From Cellulomonas sp. P24 (GTDB lineage Bacteria; Actinomycetota; Actinomycetes; Actinomycetales; Cellulomonadaceae): a DNA stretch of 64,000 nt. The stretch is taken from positions 1,798,001 to 1,862,000 of the forward strand of contig NZ_JAJDFX010000002.1 of assembly GCF_024704385.1 (NCBI RefSeq), given 5' to 3'. This document shows, piece by piece, positions 1 to 8,069 of this stretch (within the stretch, counting starts at the first letter, position 1; each line of letters starts with the position of its first letter). A program made the position numbers and the translations under genes. The notes under the pieces were generated by a model. The model had not been told where the DNA came from. It searched no databases and saw only the letters and a program-made list of their open reading frames with translations.

Positions 1-363
1 GCAGCGTTCGGTCACGTCGCGACCGACGGCAAGCACGTGGGGGCCGTTCGGCCCCGGGAGGTACTGGTCGGTCCACTCGATCCAGCGACCGCCGCGGGTC
101 TCCGTCATGTTGGAGTGGAGCAGCGGTGTGTCGGGTCCGAGCCGGGACAGCACCCGGTCGAGCCCCTCTCGCTCGGCCGGGGTCAGCATGAGGTCGAGAC
201 GTTCTCCGAGGAAGTCCTCGACCGTGCCACCGTTGGCTTCGGCCCACGCGGTGTTGCAGTACTGAACCGTGAGGTCGTCGATGCGGTAGCGAACGATCCG
301 CTCCGTGAGGAGGTCCAGGACCTCGGCGAGCGGAGCAGCGTCCGTGCCATCGGCAGCGGTCAC
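1..363 (-). CDS. PAS-domain sensory protein, N-terminal fragment (cut by window edge)
   Basis: Only the first 121 residues are present; the gene runs off the left edge. It begins at a GTG preceded by GGGAG at good spacing. The residues read as a PAS fold: YCNTAW at 35-40, an acidic middle segment, a WIEW strand near residue 97, and the ending VGRDVTER, the usual exit from a PAS domain into an output domain. PAS domains bind small ligands or sense redox or light; what this one controls (GGDEF, kinase, phosphatase) lies outside the window. The neighbour at 559 is divergent, so the two share an upstream region of about 195 bases. Confidence 0.7.
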   Translation of the reverse strand, partial: MTAADGTDAAPLAEVLDLLTERIVRYRIDDLTVQYCNTAWAEANGGTVEDFLGERLDLMLTPAEREGLDRVLSRLGPDTPLLHSNMTETRGGRWIEWTDQYLPGPNGPHVLAVGRDVTERC

Positions 364-558
364 GCGTCTCCCGTCATGAGGTCGGGCACGGCGCCGGCCC
401 TCACCGGCGTCCTCCGAACCATCGACGGTGAATGGCGGCGAGAGCCGGGACCTAGGTCCTCGGTTGGGCCGCGCCCGCGACCCGCAGGTCGGTATCGTCA
501 CGGTCGGGCCGGTCGACCTCGGACGGCCTTGACCGCAGACGCACCCGAGAGCGAGCGC

Positions 559-1545
559 ATGGACCAGGCCACCTCCCCCGCCGGGACCATCGGACCGGAC
601 GACGTCCGCGCCGCAGCGGCCCGGATCGCCGGACGGGTGCGACCCGTCGCCCTCGCCCACGTCAGCTCGGGCGGAGGCGGACCCACCCCCTTCGAGCACG
701 CCGACGTGTCGTTCGCTCTCGAGATGCTCCAGCACACCGGCACGTTCAAGGCCCGCGGCGCAGCGAACCTCGCCGCGTACCACGTCGCGGCCGGCACGAT
801 GCCCGACGCCGGCGTCGTGATCGCGTCCGGGGGCAACGCCGGGGTCGCCTGCGCGTGGGCGGCGCAGGCCACCAGCACCCGTGCGACCGTGTTCCTCCCC
901 GGTACCGCCCCCGCCTTCAAGGTGGCGAAGCTGACCGCCCTCGGTGCGGACGTGCGACTCGTGGGGACGGAGTACGCGCACGCCCTCGAGGCGTCGATCG
1001 AGCATGCGACCAGCACCGGGGCGCTGCTGTCCCACGCGTACGACAACCCCTTGATCGCCGCCGGTGCCGGGACCCTCGCAGCCGAGATCCTCGCCGCGGA
1101 CCCGCACGTCGAGACGATCATGGTCGCGGTCGGTGGCGGCGGGCTGTACGCGGGGACCGCCGCTGCGGTGGCCGGCACCGGTGTCTCGGTGGTCGCGGTG
1201 GAGCCGACCGGGTGCCGAGCGCTGCACGCGGCGATCGAGCACGGCGGCCCCGTCGACGTCCCGGTCGACTCGATCGCCGCCGACTCCCTCGGCGCGCGGC
1301 GGACGTCGCAGCTCGCCTACGACCTCGCGGTCACCTCGACCACGACCTCGGTCCTCGTGCCCGACGAGGCGATCGCGAGCGCGCGCCAGCACCTGTGGGA
1401 CCACCATCGACTCGTGGTCGAGCTCGGCGGAGCCACCGCGCTGGCGGCGCTGCTCTCCGGCGCCTACGTCCCGCGAGCGGGCGAGCGGGTCGCCGTCGTG
1501 CTGTGCGGGGCGAACACCGACCCGTGCGACCTGGTCGGCCGATGA
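559..1545 (+). CDS. PLP-dependent serine/threonine dehydratase-like enzyme
   Basis: A 328-residue fold-type II PLP enzyme. It has the lysine motif TFKARGA (K64, Schiff base), the asparagine loop SGGNAG (90-95) that holds the cofactor ring, and the phosphate-binding glycine loop VGGGGLYAG near residue 190. Family members deaminate serine or threonine to pyruvate or 2-oxobutyrate, or act on related amino acids. There is no C-terminal ACT domain, so no isoleucine feedback of the IlvA type is expected. The reading frame is open upstream to base 37, but homology begins only after the ATG at 559, which I chose as start although its ribosome site is weak. Its stop overlaps the next start by 4 bases (ATGA), so the two are probably cotranslated. 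Confidence 0.85.
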   Translation: MDQATSPAGTIGPDDVRAAAARIAGRVRPVALAHVSSGGGGPTPFEHADVSFALEMLQHTGTFKARGAANLAAYHVAAGTMPDAGVVIASGGNAGVACAWAAQATSTRATVFLPGTAPAFKVAKLTALGADVRLVGTEYAHALEASIEHATSTGALLSHAYDNPLIAAGAGTLAAEILAADPHVETIMVAVGGGGLYAGTAAAVAGTGVSVVAVEPTGCRALHAAIEHGGPVDVPVDSIAADSLGARRTSQLAYDLAVTSTTTSVLVPDEAIASARQHLWDHHRLVVELGGATALAALLSGAYVPRAGERVAVVLCGANTDPCDLVGR

Positions 1546-2006
1546 CGCGATCGTCGTCGGAGGCCACGGCCCGCTGGTGCCGCGCGACGTGCCTCGGCCT
1601 GCCCGGGGCGACCGTCGACCAGCCGTTCGGCCCGGACAGCGAGGTGTTCCGGATCCACGGCAAGATGTTCGCCCTGCTGCTCCACCAGCTGCGCCTGAGC
1701 GAGCACATGCTCGTGAACCTCAAGGCCGAGCCGGACGAGGTGCCGCTGCTCATCGAGACTCACGCCGTCGTCCGACCCGGCTACCACATGAACAAGCGGC
1801 ACTGGATCACCGTCGAGCTCAGCCCGGAGGCCGACCGGGCCCTCGTCGAGGAGCTGATCGAGGACTCCTACGACAACGTCGTGGCCGGGTTGCCCGCGCG
1901 GCTCCGCTCGTCGCTGCAGGCGCTCGGCGGCACGGCGTCCCGCTCCACGGTCGTCGAGGACGACCCCGACGATCGGCCGCGACACCGAGGCGCTGGCGCG
2001 TCCTGA
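1542..2006 (+). CDS. MmcQ/YjbR family protein
   Basis: A 154-residue protein of the MmcQ/YjbR (CyaY-like fold) family. It carries the early phenylalanine-rich segment VDQPFGPDSEVFRIHGKMFA, the LNLKAEP-like strand (here MLVNLKAEPDE) and the MNKRHWITVEL segment near residue 85 typical of the group. The function of the family is unsettled; some members are called DNA-binding. The start ATG overlaps the stop of the dehydratase gene, so it is the second gene of a two-gene unit. The stop codon lies inside the first unit of the 18-bp tandem repeat that follows. Confidence 0.85.
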   Translation: MTRSSSEATARWCRATCLGLPGATVDQPFGPDSEVFRIHGKMFALLLHQLRLSEHMLVNLKAEPDEVPLLIETHAVVRPGYHMNKRHWITVELSPEADRALVEELIEDSYDNVVAGLPARLRSSLQALGGTASRSTVVEDDPDDRPRHRGAGAS

Positions 2007-2076
2007 GTCGGCACTGCACCTCGAGTCGGCACTGCGCCCCGAGTCGGCACTGCACCTCGAGTCGGCACTGCGCCCT
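2005..2076. repeat. Four 18-bp tandem repeats at a convergent gene junction
   Basis: The unit GAGTCGGCACTGCACCTC begins at 2005, 2023, 2041 and 2059; copies differ at one or two bases (A/G, C/T). The first unit overlaps the stop codon of the yjbR-like gene and the last ends 3 bases before the stop of the convergent ABC permease gene. There is no clear hairpin within one unit. Confidence 0.9.
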
Positions 2077-2079
2077 GCC

Positions 2080-3306
2080 TCAGGCCGCGTCTGCCCGACG
2101 CAGCGCGGTCCGGACCGAGAGCTTCGACGAGTACGAGATCGACCCGTAGCGGAACAGCCGCACGGCGACCCGCAGCGCGAGGAACCCGATCCCGAACACC
2201 TCCACGAGCACGATGCAGGACTCGAGCAACGAGAGCGATCCGAGCCCGTTCCGGAGCATCGCGGTCACCGGCGCCGTGTACGGGAAGTACGTGAGCACCT
2301 GGACGATCGCCGCACCCGGGTCGCTCACGATCAGGCTCACCACGTAGAACGGGATGAAGATCATGATCATCATCGGGCCGAAGAACGCACCGGCCTCCTT
2401 GACGGTCGGGACGACCGCCCCGATCGCCACCAGGGTGCCGGTGAACAGGATGAACCCGCCGATCAGGAGCAGGAAGCCGACGATCATCGCCTGGGGGTCG
2501 AAGGTGAGGTGCGACAGGTCGAGGTTCGGAAGGTTGAGGTTCTGCCGGAAGAACACGTAGCCGACGATCACCGGCACCGCGAAGGTGGCCATCTGGACCA
2601 GACCGACGAGGAACAACGAGATGACCTTGCCGACGATCAGCGTCGTCGGGTTCATCGTCGTGAGGATCATCTCGGTGACCCGGTTCTCCTTCTCCTCGAG
2701 CGTGCTGTTCAGCATCTGGTTCCCGAGCAGGATGATGCTGACGTAGAAGATCAGCAGGAAGAGCATCGGCGGGATGACCCCGTTGAGGCCGCTCGAGAGC
2801 TGACCGCTCTTGTACATCTCCTCGGTCACGGACACGTTGCCCTGGGCGACCTTGGTGAGCGTGGGCGACCCGATCTTCTCCTGGGCGCCCGTGATGAGGA
2901 TCTGCCGCGCGACGGCGCTGTACTTGCCGTTGTCGAACACGCCCGAGTCCACCCCGTAGACGTGCACGGGCTCGGTCGCCGGGTCCGCCGGGAACGCGAA
3001 GTAGGCCTGGACGGTGCCGGCCTTGACGTCGGCGATCGCCTGGGTGCCGTCCGACGCCTTCGTCCCGCCGAACCGGCTCGCGACGGCGTCGGTGACGAGA
3101 CCGGACGCGTCGGTGTACGTGAACGAGAACTGCGCGTTCTTCTGCTCCTGGCTGGTCTTGTCGGTGGTCTGGTTGCTGAGCAGGACGACGGTGAACAGCA
3201 GGGCGACGGCGACCGGGACGGCCAGGGACGCGACCCAGAAGCGGCGCTTGGTCACGACCCGGAGGAACTCGAACGAGACGACGGTGCGGAGGTTGTGCTG
3301 GGACAT
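2080..3306 (-). CDS. ABC-2 type exporter permease (NatB-like)
   Basis: A 408-residue integral membrane protein of the ABC-2/NatB type. One N-terminal membrane segment (residues ~22-44) is followed by a large extracytoplasmic region to about residue 185, then five or six membrane segments. LNSTLEEKENRVTEMILTT, just before the third hydrophobic segment, is the diagnostic motif of this group. It starts at ATG 3306 with GGAGG upstream, 3 bases after the ATPase stop, so the two form one transcript. NatAB-type systems export sodium, peptides or antibiotics; the substrate here cannot be read from sequence. Confidence 0.9.
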   Translation of the reverse strand: MSQHNLRTVVSFEFLRVVTKRRFWVASLAVPVAVALLFTVVLLSNQTTDKTSQEQKNAQFSFTYTDASGLVTDAVASRFGGTKASDGTQAIADVKAGTVQAYFAFPADPATEPVHVYGVDSGVFDNGKYSAVARQILITGAQEKIGSPTLTKVAQGNVSVTEEMYKSGQLSSGLNGVIPPMLFLLIFYVSIILLGNQMLNSTLEEKENRVTEMILTTMNPTTLIVGKVISLFLVGLVQMATFAVPVIVGYVFFRQNLNLPNLDLSHLTFDPQAMIVGFLLLIGGFILFTGTLVAIGAVVPTVKEAGAFFGPMMIMIFIPFYVVSLIVSDPGAAIVQVLTYFPYTAPVTAMLRNGLGSLSLLESCIVLVEVFGIGFLALRVAVRLFRYGSISYSSKLSVRTALRRADAA

Positions 3307-3309
3307 GGT

Positions 3310-4224
3310 TCAGGCCTCCGCGATCTCGTGCTGGTCGCCGTACACCCGGATGAAGATCTCCTCGAGCGAGGTCCGCTCGGTCGTGAAGCTGCTGACGTCG
3401 ACGCCTGCGGTGACCAGCTCGCGCAGGATCTCGGCGGCCTCGACCCCGGGGCGCGGTGCCAGGGATGCGGTGTCGCCGTCCGCGGAGACGACGTCGTACC
3501 GGGTGGAGTCCGGTGGCGTGCCGGTGCAGCGCAACCGGATGGTCGTCGCGCCGAACGCCTCCTGGACCTCCTGGACGGTCCCGTACGCCGCGGCGACGCC
3601 GTCCTTGAGCAGGATCACGCGGTCGCAGAGACGTTCGACCTCGTCCATCTGGTGGGTCACCATGATGACGGTCGACCCGGCGCGCTTCTGCTCCTCGATG
3701 ATGTCCATCAGGAGACGCCTGTTGACCGGGTCGAACCCCTGCGTCGGCTCGTCGAGGATCAACAGCTCGGGGTCGTTCATGATCGTGACACCGAGCTGGA
3801 TCTTCTGCTGCTGACCTCCGGAGAGCTTGTCCAACCGCGTGGTGGCCTTGTCGGACAGCCCGACGCGCGCCAGGTACTCGCGGGACCAGGACAACGCGCC
3901 GGAGCGGCTCAGACCCTTCAACCGCCCGAAGTACTCCATGACGTCGAGGACGGGCTCCTTCTTGTAGAGCCCGCGCTCCTCGGGGAGGTACCCGAGGCGC
4001 GCCCCGTCGCGCGGTTCGAAGGCCTTGCCGCCGATGTGCAGCTTGCCACCGGTCGGCTGGTAGATCCCCAGCAGGGCCCGGAGCGTCGTCGTCTTCCCCG
4101 AGCCGTTGCTACCGAGGAATCCGAAGGTCTCGCCCGCATGGACGTCGAAGGACAGGTCGCGCACGACCGTCTTGTCGCCGAAGTCCATCCGGAAGTTCGT
4201 GATGTGCACCAGCGGCTCGGCCAC
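3310..4224 (-). CDS. ABC transporter ATP-binding protein (NatA-like)
   Basis: ATPase partner of the downstream NatB-like permease. It has Walker A GSNGSGKTT near residue 38, signature LSGGQQQK near 130, Walker B LLILDEPTQGFD near 155 and the switch histidine in MVTHQMDEV. A C-terminal domain of about 80 residues follows, as in exporter ATPases of the NatA/CcmA group. I place the start at GTG 4224, which GGAGG precedes by 5 bases; an in-frame TTG one codon earlier is too close to that site. First gene of the two-gene operon. Confidence 0.92.
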   Translation of the reverse strand: MAEPLVHITNFRMDFGDKTVVRDLSFDVHAGETFGFLGSNGSGKTTTLRALLGIYQPTGGKLHIGGKAFEPRDGARLGYLPEERGLYKKEPVLDVMEYFGRLKGLSRSGALSWSREYLARVGLSDKATTRLDKLSGGQQQKIQLGVTIMNDPELLILDEPTQGFDPVNRRLLMDIIEEQKRAGSTVIMVTHQMDEVERLCDRVILLKDGVAAAYGTVQEVQEAFGATTIRLRCTGTPPDSTRYDVVSADGDTASLAPRPGVEAAEILRELVTAGVDVSSFTTERTSLEEIFIRVYGDQHEIAEA

Positions 4225-4351
4225 CAACGCCTCCGTTCGTGAGGTCCCCCCCGAGCGGTCACCTCCGCCGCACGAGCGCGTCCGAGCCTACTGCGCGTGT
4301 CCGCATCCTGGACGGAGCGCACGGTCGTGAGCCGTTCGGATCGCGGCCGGT

Positions 4352-5636
4352 TCAGATCGCGGCGGGCTCGACGTCGCTCGCACCCGCGGCCTCGCGCTCC
4401 TGGCGGATCGCCGGGAGGTAGAGCGCGGCACCGAGGATGCTGAAGGCACCGGCCACGACGATGCCCACCGCGGTGCTCGTGTGCTCGGCCAGCGGACCCA
4501 GCGCGAGCAGACCGACCGAGAACGCCGCCCCGCCGACCATCGAGTTCATCGAGAGCACCGTCGTCCGGTTGCGGGCCGCTGCCTGGCGGTGCAGCAGAGC
4601 GCTGTGCACCGGCCCCCCGGAGCCGTGCAACGTGTAGGTGAGCAGGAAGGCGGCGATCAGCCCGATGGGTCCGGTCGCCACCCCCATGCCCACGACGAAC
4701 GCGCCGTTGAGCAGCCTGGCGAGCAGCGCCGTCCACGCCACCCCAATCCGCTTGCTCGCCAGGCCGGCGCCGGTGGAGCCGAGCGCGAACAGCCCCCACG
4801 CCACGGCGGAGATCGGGCCCATCAGGGCACCGGCGTGGGCCTCGCCGCCGGCGAGCTCCGAGAGCCGCACCGGCATGAAGATCTCGAACGCGATCATGGC
4901 GACCGACCAGAACACCTCGACCAGCACGAGGCTCCGCAGCACGACGGACGCTGCGAGGCTCCGCAGCCCGTCGAGCACGACCCGCGGCGCCTCGCGCGCC
5001 GAGACGAGCGCCCGGCCGAGGCCCGTGGAGTCCAGATGAGACCTGTCCTCCCGCATGAGCACGGCGATCATCACGACGTTGACGCCGTAGAAGCCGAGGG
5101 CCGTCCAGTACGGGAGCTCGAGTGCCGTCATCGCGTGGATCGGGTGCCAGGCGATCAACCCGCCCGAGATCAGCGCACCGATGGCGATCGACACCCCGAG
5201 CACCGTCCCGGCGCTCGCCAGGTTGAGCTCGACGTTCACGTCCGGGTCGTCCGCCTGCGCGGTGTCGACGTACCAGGCCTCCAGCGGTCCCGAGTCGAGC
5301 GCGCGGAACACCCCCCATGATGACCAGCGCGACGACGAACGCGGCGAACGTGTGGGCCGTGACGAACACGAGTCCTGCCACGAGCGCCAGGACCGCGGCC
5401 GTGATCAGCACCGGGCGGCGCCCGAGGGCGTCGGCGAAGCCGCCGGTCGGCAGCTCGAGGCCGAGCACGACGAATCCCTGCACGGCGAAGATCACGCCCA
5501 CCTGAGCCAGGCTCATCCCCCGCTCGACCGCCAGGAGGGTGGACACGGCGACGGTCAGGCCGACGGGGAACCACCGCGTGAAGGTCAGGAGCAGCAGGAT
5601 GCGACGCGCTCTCGCCGCCGAGGTCCGCTCAGTCAC
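4352..5636 (-). pseudogene. MFS transporter, split by a one-base frameshift
   Basis: A 12-helix major facilitator in two frames. The N-terminal part begins at GTG 5636 (AAGGGA upstream) and carries the first four or so helices, with the loop motif GGFADALGRRPVL typical of MFS loop 2-3. It reads in frame to VIMGG and then goes wrong. The rest continues in the next frame from VFRALDSGPLEAWYVD to the stop at 4352. The junction is a run of six C at 5310-5315; with five, the protein reads VIMGVFRALDSG without a break. The product would resemble drug or sugar-efflux MFS proteins of about 428 residues. Either a real pseudogene or a residual assembly indel. Confidence 0.85.
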
Positions 5637-5951
5637 AGATGGGAATCCCTTCGGAAGGCGCTGGAGGACCGTCGGCGACACGATGCCGGGCCCCGCCTGA
5701 CCGACGTCGATGTGGTGCCGCGGTGCGGTCCAGGTCCCCCTGTACACCCGTGGCCTGCTCGTCTGTGGTGATCGGGACAGTCTGCCGCAGCGTGCGGACA
5801 TGCCGCCACCCCACCGGCGGACCTGCGGACGGGCGCCGGCTTCCACCCGGGAACGACGGTCCTACGGTCGACGGGACCTGCGACCGCTGGCCGATGCCCC
5901 GCACCACTCCTAGCGTGGAGGTGGACGCGACCTCACGCGAGGAGGGACCCG
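5637..5951. other. Divergent intergenic region
   Basis: 315 bases between the MFS gene (minus) and the small membrane protein gene (plus). It should hold both promoters, but I cannot place -35/-10 boxes with confidence. A short imperfect dyad CCGCA-GCG-TGCGG lies near 5785. No coding signal is visible. Confidence 0.4.
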
Positions 5952-6395
5952 ATGACCACCATCACGACCGTCCGCCGCCCCGGTCCGGTGGCTCGCCGGT
6001 TCGGCTATGTCGTCGCCATCGCCGTCAACGCCGCGATCCTGTATGCGGCGAACGTCTGGCCGGGGTGGGACGCGGTGCCGTTCCTCACCTCCGCGACCGA
6101 CCAGGTGCTCGGCCTCGTCAACGCGTCGATCGTGGTGTCGATCGTCGCGAACGTCGTGTACCTCATGAGCGACCCACGCTGGCTGAAGGCGCTCGGTGAC
6201 GTCGCGACCACCGCCGTCGGGCTCGCCGCGCTCGTGCAGATCCGAGCGGTCTTCCCGTTCGCCTTCACCCACGGGCGGGTCGACTGGGACCTCGTCACGA
6301 ACGTCGTGCTCGTGGTGGCGATCGTCGGCAGCGCGATCGGGATCGTCGCGGCCCTCGTCACGTTCGTCCGGAGCGTCGCCGCACCCGCGCGGTGA
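5952..6395 (+). CDS. Hypothetical membrane protein, four helices
   Basis: 147 residues with four predicted membrane helices (about 17-35, 53-73, 82-102, 112-136) separated by short polar loops, and a basic N-terminus. The ribosome site GAGGAGGG lies 6-8 bases before the ATG, one of the best in the window. I do not recognise a family; similar small four-helix proteins of unknown function are common in actinobacteria. It is monocistronic: a convergent gene follows after 47 bases. Confidence 0.75.
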   Translation: MTTITTVRRPGPVARRFGYVVAIAVNAAILYAANVWPGWDAVPFLTSATDQVLGLVNASIVVSIVANVVYLMSDPRWLKALGDVATTAVGLAALVQIRAVFPFAFTHGRVDWDLVTNVVLVVAIVGSAIGIVAALVTFVRSVAAPAR

Positions 6396-6442
6396 GAGGC
6401 CCGGCCGGCCCCGGAGCGACCGAGCCTCCCCCGGCAGACATC

Positions 6443-7993
6443 TCAGCCTCCTGGGATGACCAGGACCCAGGGTGACCCGCCGGCGACGGACTTCCCGGGC
6501 TGCTGGCCCTGGGTCCACCACTTGGCCTCGTACGGCACGAGACCGACCTGCACACGGGTCCCGGCCACGTACGCCTCGGCGGCGTTCCACTGCGGGTAGC
6601 TCCCTGCGGGCAGCGTGGGCAGTGGCGCCGGCGTGTCACCCGGGAGCACCGGGCCGACGAGCGTCCACGGCGAGTCGGTTGCCGTCGCGACCGGGGTGTC
6701 CGGCGCGATCCCGCTGGTCCAGTAGCGCGCCTCGTAGACGTTGTGGTGCCAGACGATCTTGGTGCCACCCGGGTAGGTGCCGAGCGGGTCCCAGATCGGG
6801 AACGGGCTGTGTGCCGGGTCGTCGGCCACCTCTGTCGCCGCCGTCGGCGACTGCGCCGGGGTCGACGGCGCGGGTGATGCGGTCGCGCTCGCGGCGAACG
6901 GAAGGTCCGTAGCGAGCACGTCGGCGAAGTGGCGCGACCCCTGGTCGACGCCGCTGCAGGACGTCTGCACGACCGTGAGGATCTTCGGCAGCGGGCTCCC
7001 GCACGTCGCGTCACGGTTGAGGGACCACATCGCGACCTGGCCGACACCGTGGCTCCGCGCGAACGCGTTGACGACCGCCGCGTCCGCGAGCGTGAACACC
7101 TCGCCGGCCACGTCGTTCTGGCCGATCATCGGGGTGATGCCGACCTTTGCCCAGAGGTGGGCGTCGTCGAGGTTCGCGCCTTCCCGGGCGTACGCCGCCC
7201 CCACCTGGGTCCGCAGCGCGGTCGACGCGGCGAGCACGACGTCCGAGAGCGGCGCGGAGGGCGACACCCCGGTACCGAAGTCCATGGTCATGCCGTTGAC
7301 CCCGGCCAGGTCGACGCCCGCCGCGAGCATCTGGTCGACGACCGCGACACCGTTGGCGGTGAGGCCCGTCGGTGACACCGGGAGGGTCAGCCACACGGCG
7401 AGGTGCCGGCCGACCGCCCGGGCGTGGTCCTGCACGGCCTTGACGGCCACCGCGCGTCGCTCGCCCGCCGCGACGTCCGCGAGGGACGCGCCTTCGAGGT
7501 CGAGGTCGATGCTCGTGAGGGTGTAGCGGTCGACCACGGACTGGTAGGCGTTCCGCAGCGCGACCGGGTCGGTGCACGCCGCGGCGAGTTCGGTGCCGCG
7601 CTGCCCGCCGAACGACACGCGCACCACCCCACCGGTGCTCCGCAGCTGGGAGATGCGGCGGTCGAGCTCGAGATCGGACGCCGCTGTGTCGAGCGTGTAC
7701 GCACCTCCCCACAGCGGCGTGCAGCCGCTGGTCGGATCGGCGACGACGAACGACAGGATCACGTTCGACTGTGCCGGGCCCGTCGGCGTCCCGAACGAGA
7801 AGGTGGGTGTCGCGGTCACGTCGACGTAGGCCGCGAACGTCGACGGCCCGGGCTTCACGGGCTGCGACAGCGCCGCGGCGAACGACCGGAGTCCCGTCCA
7901 GCCGACGGCGACTGCGCACACCAGCACGATCGCGACCCGCAGGAGGGACACGCGCGTGCGGGCAGCGCCCGGCGGAGTGGTGGACATGGTCAT
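6443..7993 (-). CDS. GH18-type chitinase-like protein with two C-terminal carbohydrate-binding modules
   Basis: 516 residues. An N-terminal membrane segment (17-40) works as signal or anchor. A TIM-barrel domain of the GH18 type follows; the catalytic strand reads TSIDLDLEG near residue 160, keeping the spaced D-x-D-x-E but with SI where active chitinases usually have DG. A linker rich in Ala, Ser, Pro and Thr (~365-385) leads to two CBM5/12-like modules (about 390-435 and 455-512), each with the W/Y pattern of chitin binders (VYEARYWTSG and PYEAKWWTQG). It lies 76 bases behind a processive GT2 synthase on the same strand. It may trim or bind the polymer that enzyme makes, or be a secreted chitinase. 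Start ATG 7993 follows GGGGG. Confidence 0.85.
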   Translation of the reverse strand: MTMSTTPPGAARTRVSLLRVAIVLVCAVAVGWTGLRSFAAALSQPVKPGPSTFAAYVDVTATPTFSFGTPTGPAQSNVILSFVVADPTSGCTPLWGGAYTLDTAASDLELDRRISQLRSTGGVVRVSFGGQRGTELAAACTDPVALRNAYQSVVDRYTLTSIDLDLEGASLADVAAGERRAVAVKAVQDHARAVGRHLAVWLTLPVSPTGLTANGVAVVDQMLAAGVDLAGVNGMTMDFGTGVSPSAPLSDVVLAASTALRTQVGAAYAREGANLDDAHLWAKVGITPMIGQNDVAGEVFTLADAAVVNAFARSHGVGQVAMWSLNRDATCGSPLPKILTVVQTSCSGVDQGSRHFADVLATDLPFAASATASPAPSTPAQSPTAATEVADDPAHSPFPIWDPLGTYPGGTKIVWHHNVYEARYWTSGIAPDTPVATATDSPWTLVGPVLPGDTPAPLPTLPAGSYPQWNAAEAYVAGTRVQVGLVPYEAKWWTQGQQPGKSVAGGSPWVLVIPGG

Positions 7994-8069
7994 CGGGAAC
8001 CCCCGGTGGGGACGGGGCGCAGGGACGAGCCGTGCGCGGGCGGTCGGAGGTCGGTGGTCGCCATCGCGG

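Noticed and set aside
2509-4242. Long plus-strand open frame opposite the ABC exporter genes
   Set aside because: It mirrors the codon pattern of the minus-strand genes, is rich in Arg, Asp, Val and Glu and shows no domain. High-GC third positions produce such frames routinely.
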